Origin: Aciditerrimonas ferrireducens
Lineage (GTDB): Bacteria; Actinomycetota; Acidimicrobiia; Acidimicrobiales; UBA8190
Reading direction: 5' to 3'
Length of the DNA stretch: 33,480 nucleotides
Assembly (NCBI RefSeq): GCF_023130475.1
Contig: NZ_JAKHEX010000025.1
Span: 1 to 33,480 of the forward strand
Made by a program: the position numbers and the translations under genes. Shown one piece after another: positions 30,611 through 33,480 of this stretch (position 1 is its first letter; every line of letters begins with the position of its first letter). The notes under the pieces are model-generated. The model searched no databases. It was not told the origin of the DNA and saw only the letters and a list, made by a program, of their open reading frames with translations.

Positions 30611-32425
30611 TCACGAGCTGCACTGCCCGGGGGTGAAGGGGAACCCGGCGGGCAGGGGCGGGGGTCCCGAGGGGTACTGCCCGGGCAGGTATCGGGGGCT
30701 GTCGATCTGGTAGGCCCCGCACTTGCCGTTGTAGACGGAGATCTTGTTGGGGTTCCACGAGATGATGACCGAGTCGCGTTCGGGCGTGTAGGTGCCCGGC
30801 GGGAACCCCCAGGTGCCGAACTGGGCGTTCGGGGCGCCGCGGACCGACCCCGGGTAGGCCCGCAGCCCTTCCTTGAAGGTCTGCGGGGTCAGGTCGGGCC
30901 CGGCCATCTGGATGCCGATGGCGATCTCGAGCATCTGCTCGTAGATGAGGTTCACCTCCTCGGCGGCGGGGGGCGGCTGGCCGGTGGCCTCCTCGTAGGC
31001 CGCCCAGCCCAAGGTGTCCTGGGCCGGCAGGGTCGGGCCGTTGTAGGAGACGCCGAAGGCGTGGGCCCACTCCTGCTGGTCGAAGAGCTGCCCGACGATG
31101 TCGGTGTCGGTGAGGGCCACGCCGACCACCACCCACTCCGGGAAGTAGTCCTGCTCGGCCGCCCGGGCGGTCAGGTAGATGGGGAAGATGGGGTCGCAGC
31201 CGCAGTAGATGGTGGTGACCCCGTCGTCCTGCAGCTTGGCGATGACCGAGGCCGCCTGGCTCGAGAGGGTCGAGAGGTCCAGCTGGTACTGGATGTCGTC
31301 GGTGATGTGCTGCCCGTGGGCCTCGGCGTAGGCGATGGCCGCGTTGGCGCACTGCTGGTACCAGGGGTTGTCCGGGGCGATCACCGCGTACTTGCGGGGC
31401 TGGCCCTTGAGGGACCCCCCGGCGTACTGGGCCGGGCCGGAGAGCTCCTTCACCCCGAACTCCGAGGCGGTGGTGGCCACGTCGTTGCACTCGGTGTCCA
31501 CGCTCCACTCATAAGGGGACCGAGCGGCCATCCACTGCGCCGAGAGGTACGGCGCCCCGAAGGCGATGACGTGCTGCTGGGCCAGGGCGGCGTCGTAGGG
31601 CTCGGTGGTGCCGTTCAGCTCCCCGAAGGCGTGGATCTGCTGGGCGGCGGTGATGGCGTCGGCGTCCGCCTGCGCCTGGCCCTCGCCGAGCAGCTCGTTC
31701 GTCTCCGAGCCCTGGCCCTGGAAGAAGACGACGTGGATCTTGCGGCCGTAGAACTGGTAGTGGCTGTTGAAGTACTGCTCGAGGCCCCGAATGGTCTGCT
31801 CGATGTCGGCGGTGGTGAAGGAGAACGTGGCCCCGCCGATGGCCGCCAGCTGCTGCTGGAAGCTCGTGGCGTCCGAGGTGATCCGGTAGGAGAGGGTGAT
31901 GGTGCTCCCGGTCACGCCCTGCGAGGTGGCCCCCCCGTTGTTCCCCGAGAAGTCGATGCACGGCGGCGAGTAGGGGTCCCCGGCCACCTGGCGGCTCCCC
32001 CCGGGGCAGTTGTCGGCCAGGGTTCCGCCGGTCACCGGGCGGCCCGAGCCGTCGCTCACCACCGTGGCGCTCCCCCCGGCACCCACCCCGCCGGGCGCCC
32101 CGGCCGACCCCCCGGCGTTCGAGGCGCCGGCACCGCTCCCGCCCGTCGCGCCGGTACCGCCGGTCGCGCCGGCGCGGGCGCTGCTCGCCGACCCGGGCGC
32201 GCCGTTCGCCACCGCCCCGGGGGCACCGGCGGTCGTCTTCGTCACGACCTCCTCGGTCGGGGCCACGCTCGGCACGAGGACCGCCATGAGCAGGAACGCC
32301 ACCACGCCGACCACGAGGGGCCCGTAGCCCTTCAGCAGGTGCCGCACGGCGGGGTCCCGGGGCAGGCGCAGCTTGGCGAACGCCCCGTGGGCACCCCCCT
32401 GCTCGGATCGTCCCAGCGTGCCCAT
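30611..32425 (-). CDS. Membrane-tethered substrate-binding protein of the Liv-type ABC transporter
   Basis: The 604-residue protein has one N-terminal membrane helix (VVGVVAFLLMAVLVPSV, about residues 38-55) preceded by basic residues, then about 90 residues of Gly/Ala/Ser/Thr-rich linker and a type-1 periplasmic-binding domain. Recognisable elements are VTGSTITLSYRITSDA, YGRKIHVVFFQGQG, PDNPWYQQCANAAIAYAEAHGQ, a conserved TIYCGCDPIFPI and YEQMLEIAIGIQMAGPDL. There is no lipobox Cys, so it is held by the helix rather than as a lipoprotein. The ligand cannot be told; Liv-type systems also take up amides, urea and other compounds. GGGAGG is 8 bases before the ATG. It shares an operon with the fused transporter (7-base gap) and the upstream wall-protein gene (3-base gap). 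Confidence 0.85.
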   Translation of the reverse strand: MGTLGRSEQGGAHGAFAKLRLPRDPAVRHLLKGYGPLVVGVVAFLLMAVLVPSVAPTEEVVTKTTAGAPGAVANGAPGSASSARAGATGGTGATGGSGAGASNAGGSAGAPGGVGAGGSATVVSDGSGRPVTGGTLADNCPGGSRQVAGDPYSPPCIDFSGNNGGATSQGVTGSTITLSYRITSDATSFQQQLAAIGGATFSFTTADIEQTIRGLEQYFNSHYQFYGRKIHVVFFQGQGSETNELLGEGQAQADADAITAAQQIHAFGELNGTTEPYDAALAQQHVIAFGAPYLSAQWMAARSPYEWSVDTECNDVATTASEFGVKELSGPAQYAGGSLKGQPRKYAVIAPDNPWYQQCANAAIAYAEAHGQHITDDIQYQLDLSTLSSQAASVIAKLQDDGVTTIYCGCDPIFPIYLTARAAEQDYFPEWVVVGVALTDTDIVGQLFDQQEWAHAFGVSYNGPTLPAQDTLGWAAYEEATGQPPPAAEEVNLIYEQMLEIAIGIQMAGPDLTPQTFKEGLRAYPGSVRGAPNAQFGTWGFPPGTYTPERDSVIISWNPNKISVYNGKCGAYQIDSPRYLPGQYPSGPPPLPAGFPFTPGQCSS

Positions 32426-32428
32426 GGC

Positions 32429-33480
32429 TCACCCTCCCCGCAGCCCCGGCCGGCGTCGTAGCCGGACGACGTCCCACCCGGCCACGACCCCGAGTACCCC
32501 GAGGGCCCCGAGGGCCGCGGGCAGGGCGTGGTCCGTGCCGCAGCGCCCCCCGGCCAGGCTCTGGCAGGCCACGGTGCTCGTGACCCGCAACGCCGAGGCC
32601 GGGCCGCTGGCCGCGCCCGCAGCGCCGGCGGACCCGGTGGCCGGGACCCCCGCGGCGCCACCGGTCCCGAGCCCGCCTGTCCCGCCCCCACCGAGGAGGC
32701 CGGCGGCGGGGCCGCCGCCCGGGCCCCCGCCGGCCGTGCTCGTCGCACCGAAGCCGCTCGTCCCGCCGAGGTCCACGGCGAAGGGGTTGGTGGCGACCTG
32801 GTCGGTGGTGCCGGCCTGGACCCCCCCGAAGGCCAGGGTGAGGCTGCCTGCCCCGGCCAGGATCCCGATGCCGATGTCCCCGAGGGTCAGCTCGGTGCCG
32901 AAGGTGCACGACACGCCGAGCAGGGCTTGCTGGATGGCGTCGCGGACGGTCTCGCTCGGCCCGAGCAGCGGTCCGACGAGCTGCCGGCCGAGGGCCGAGT
33001 TGCTGAGCTGGACGACCAGGGGGGTCTCCTGGACGGTGCCCTGGGCCTGGTCGACCTGGGTGGTCGGCCACTGCACGCCGAGCCCGGTCGGTCCGAGGGC
33101 CTGGTCGAGGGGCCCGAGCAGGTCGCTGGCCGGCAGGGCCGGGGGGTTCGGCAAGGGCACCCCGGCGACCTGGACCCCGCCGAGGTGGAACGAGCCGGTG
33201 GCGAGCTGGCTGGCGCCGCTCTCCTGCTCGACGGTCCACTCCAGCCCGTCGAGGACCACGAGGCCCCCGAGGAGCGAGAGGCTCGAGAGCTGGACGCTGG
33301 CCGTGGCCTGGCGGACGTCCCCGCCGACGAAGGCGACGTGGGCGCTGGCCACGCCGCTGCCGACCTGGAGGACCCCGGGCACCGAGAAGGCGGCGAGGGT
33401 GGTGGTGGCGGTGCCCGCGGGTTCCGGCGTGGTGGCGGCCTGCTGGACCCCGACGCCGACCCCGGCGGACCCGGGGATGG
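32429..33480 (-). CDS. Secreted, C-terminally anchored surface protein (5' end beyond the window)
   Basis: The frame is open to the right edge (codons from 33478), so the start lies outside. Sequence near the edge has TTTLAAFSVPGVLQVGSGVASAHVAF, followed by strands such as ASVQLSSLSLLGGLVVLDGLEWTVEQ, a choice-of-anchor-type beta-rich domain with paired Cys (SCTFGTELTL; the latter part VTSTVACQSLAGGRCGTDH). A Gly/Ala/Ser-rich linker of about 60 residues precedes a C-terminal membrane helix (ALPAALGALGVLGVVAGWDV) with an Arg-rich end. No catalytic motif is visible. Its stop lies 3 bases before the substrate-binding protein's start and overlaps that gene's ribosome-binding site, so the two are in one operon. 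It may stand at the cell surface near the transporter; its function is unknown. Confidence 0.7.
   Translation of the reverse strand, partial: IPGSAGVGVGVQQAATTPEPAGTATTTLAAFSVPGVLQVGSGVASAHVAFVGGDVRQATASVQLSSLSLLGGLVVLDGLEWTVEQESGASQLATGSFHLGGVQVAGVPLPNPPALPASDLLGPLDQALGPTGLGVQWPTTQVDQAQGTVQETPLVVQLSNSALGRQLVGPLLGPSETVRDAIQQALLGVSCTFGTELTLGDIGIGILAGAGSLTLAFGGVQAGTTDQVATNPFAVDLGGTSGFGATSTAGGGPGGGPAAGLLGGGGTGGLGTGGAAGVPATGSAGAAGAASGPASALRVTSTVACQSLAGGRCGTDHALPAALGALGVLGVVAGWDVVRLRRRPGLRGG

Overview
The window is very GC-rich actinobacterial chromosome. Its C/G-biased third codon positions, frequent GTG starts, GTGA stop/start overlaps, YWLV-type surface repeats, a choice-of-anchor A protein, a mycobacteria-type ergothioneine locus (EgtB/EgtD) and an ECF41 (SigJ-like) sigma factor all fit a free-living actinobacterium. 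An acidimicrobial-type lineage is my best guess, but that is inference and not proof. There is no rRNA, tRNA, CRISPR array, transposase or phage gene. Genes are tightly packed and no gene-free stretch exceeds 300 bases. The longest gaps are 247 bases at 14846-15092 and about 202 bases at 12877-13078.

Layout. (a) 1-2600: the end of a YWLV-repeat surface protein, a J-domain-like protein, then a translationally coupled trio of class II aldolase, SAM methyltransferase and MarR-like regulator. (b) 2742-5010: egtB and egtD; egtB carries an apparent 25-base deletion and frameshift, while egtD is intact. (c) 4988-7137 (minus): an MFS permease and a secreted two-repeat protein. (d) 7267-10737: acetoacetyl-CoA synthetase and a flavoprotein. 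(e) 10727-12876 (minus): a second flavoprotein and an ECF41 sigma factor in an operon with a good match to the ECF41 promoter. (f) 13079-14845 (minus): a haloalkane dehalogenase-like hydrolase and a membrane protein. (g) 15093-19030: a metal-dependent hydrolase and Baeyer-Villiger-type monooxygenase divergent from a TetR regulator and a DsbA-fold protein, laid out like ethR/ethA. (h) 19167-23895: a FabG-like reductase, an AIM24-family protein with a coiled-coil partner, a serine hydrolase and an MBL-fold protein. (i) 24026-26799: two surface proteins sharing the same promoter, signal peptide and C-terminal anchor around different central domains; the first is broken. (j) 26830-33480 (minus): a wall or surface protein, a membrane-tethered substrate-binding protein and a 1257-residue polypeptide fusing all four membrane and ATPase parts of a branched-chain-amino-acid-type ABC transporter.

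Points most worth a second look are the four-domain Liv fusion in its operon, the ECF41 promoter and flavoprotein arrangement, the paired cassette-like surface genes with a conserved apparently leaderless promoter, and the lesions in egtB and the glycosidase-like gene. Most of the window is accessory metabolism (lipid or xenobiotic oxidation, redox protection) and cell-surface functions. I see no single coherent novel defence or biosynthetic system.
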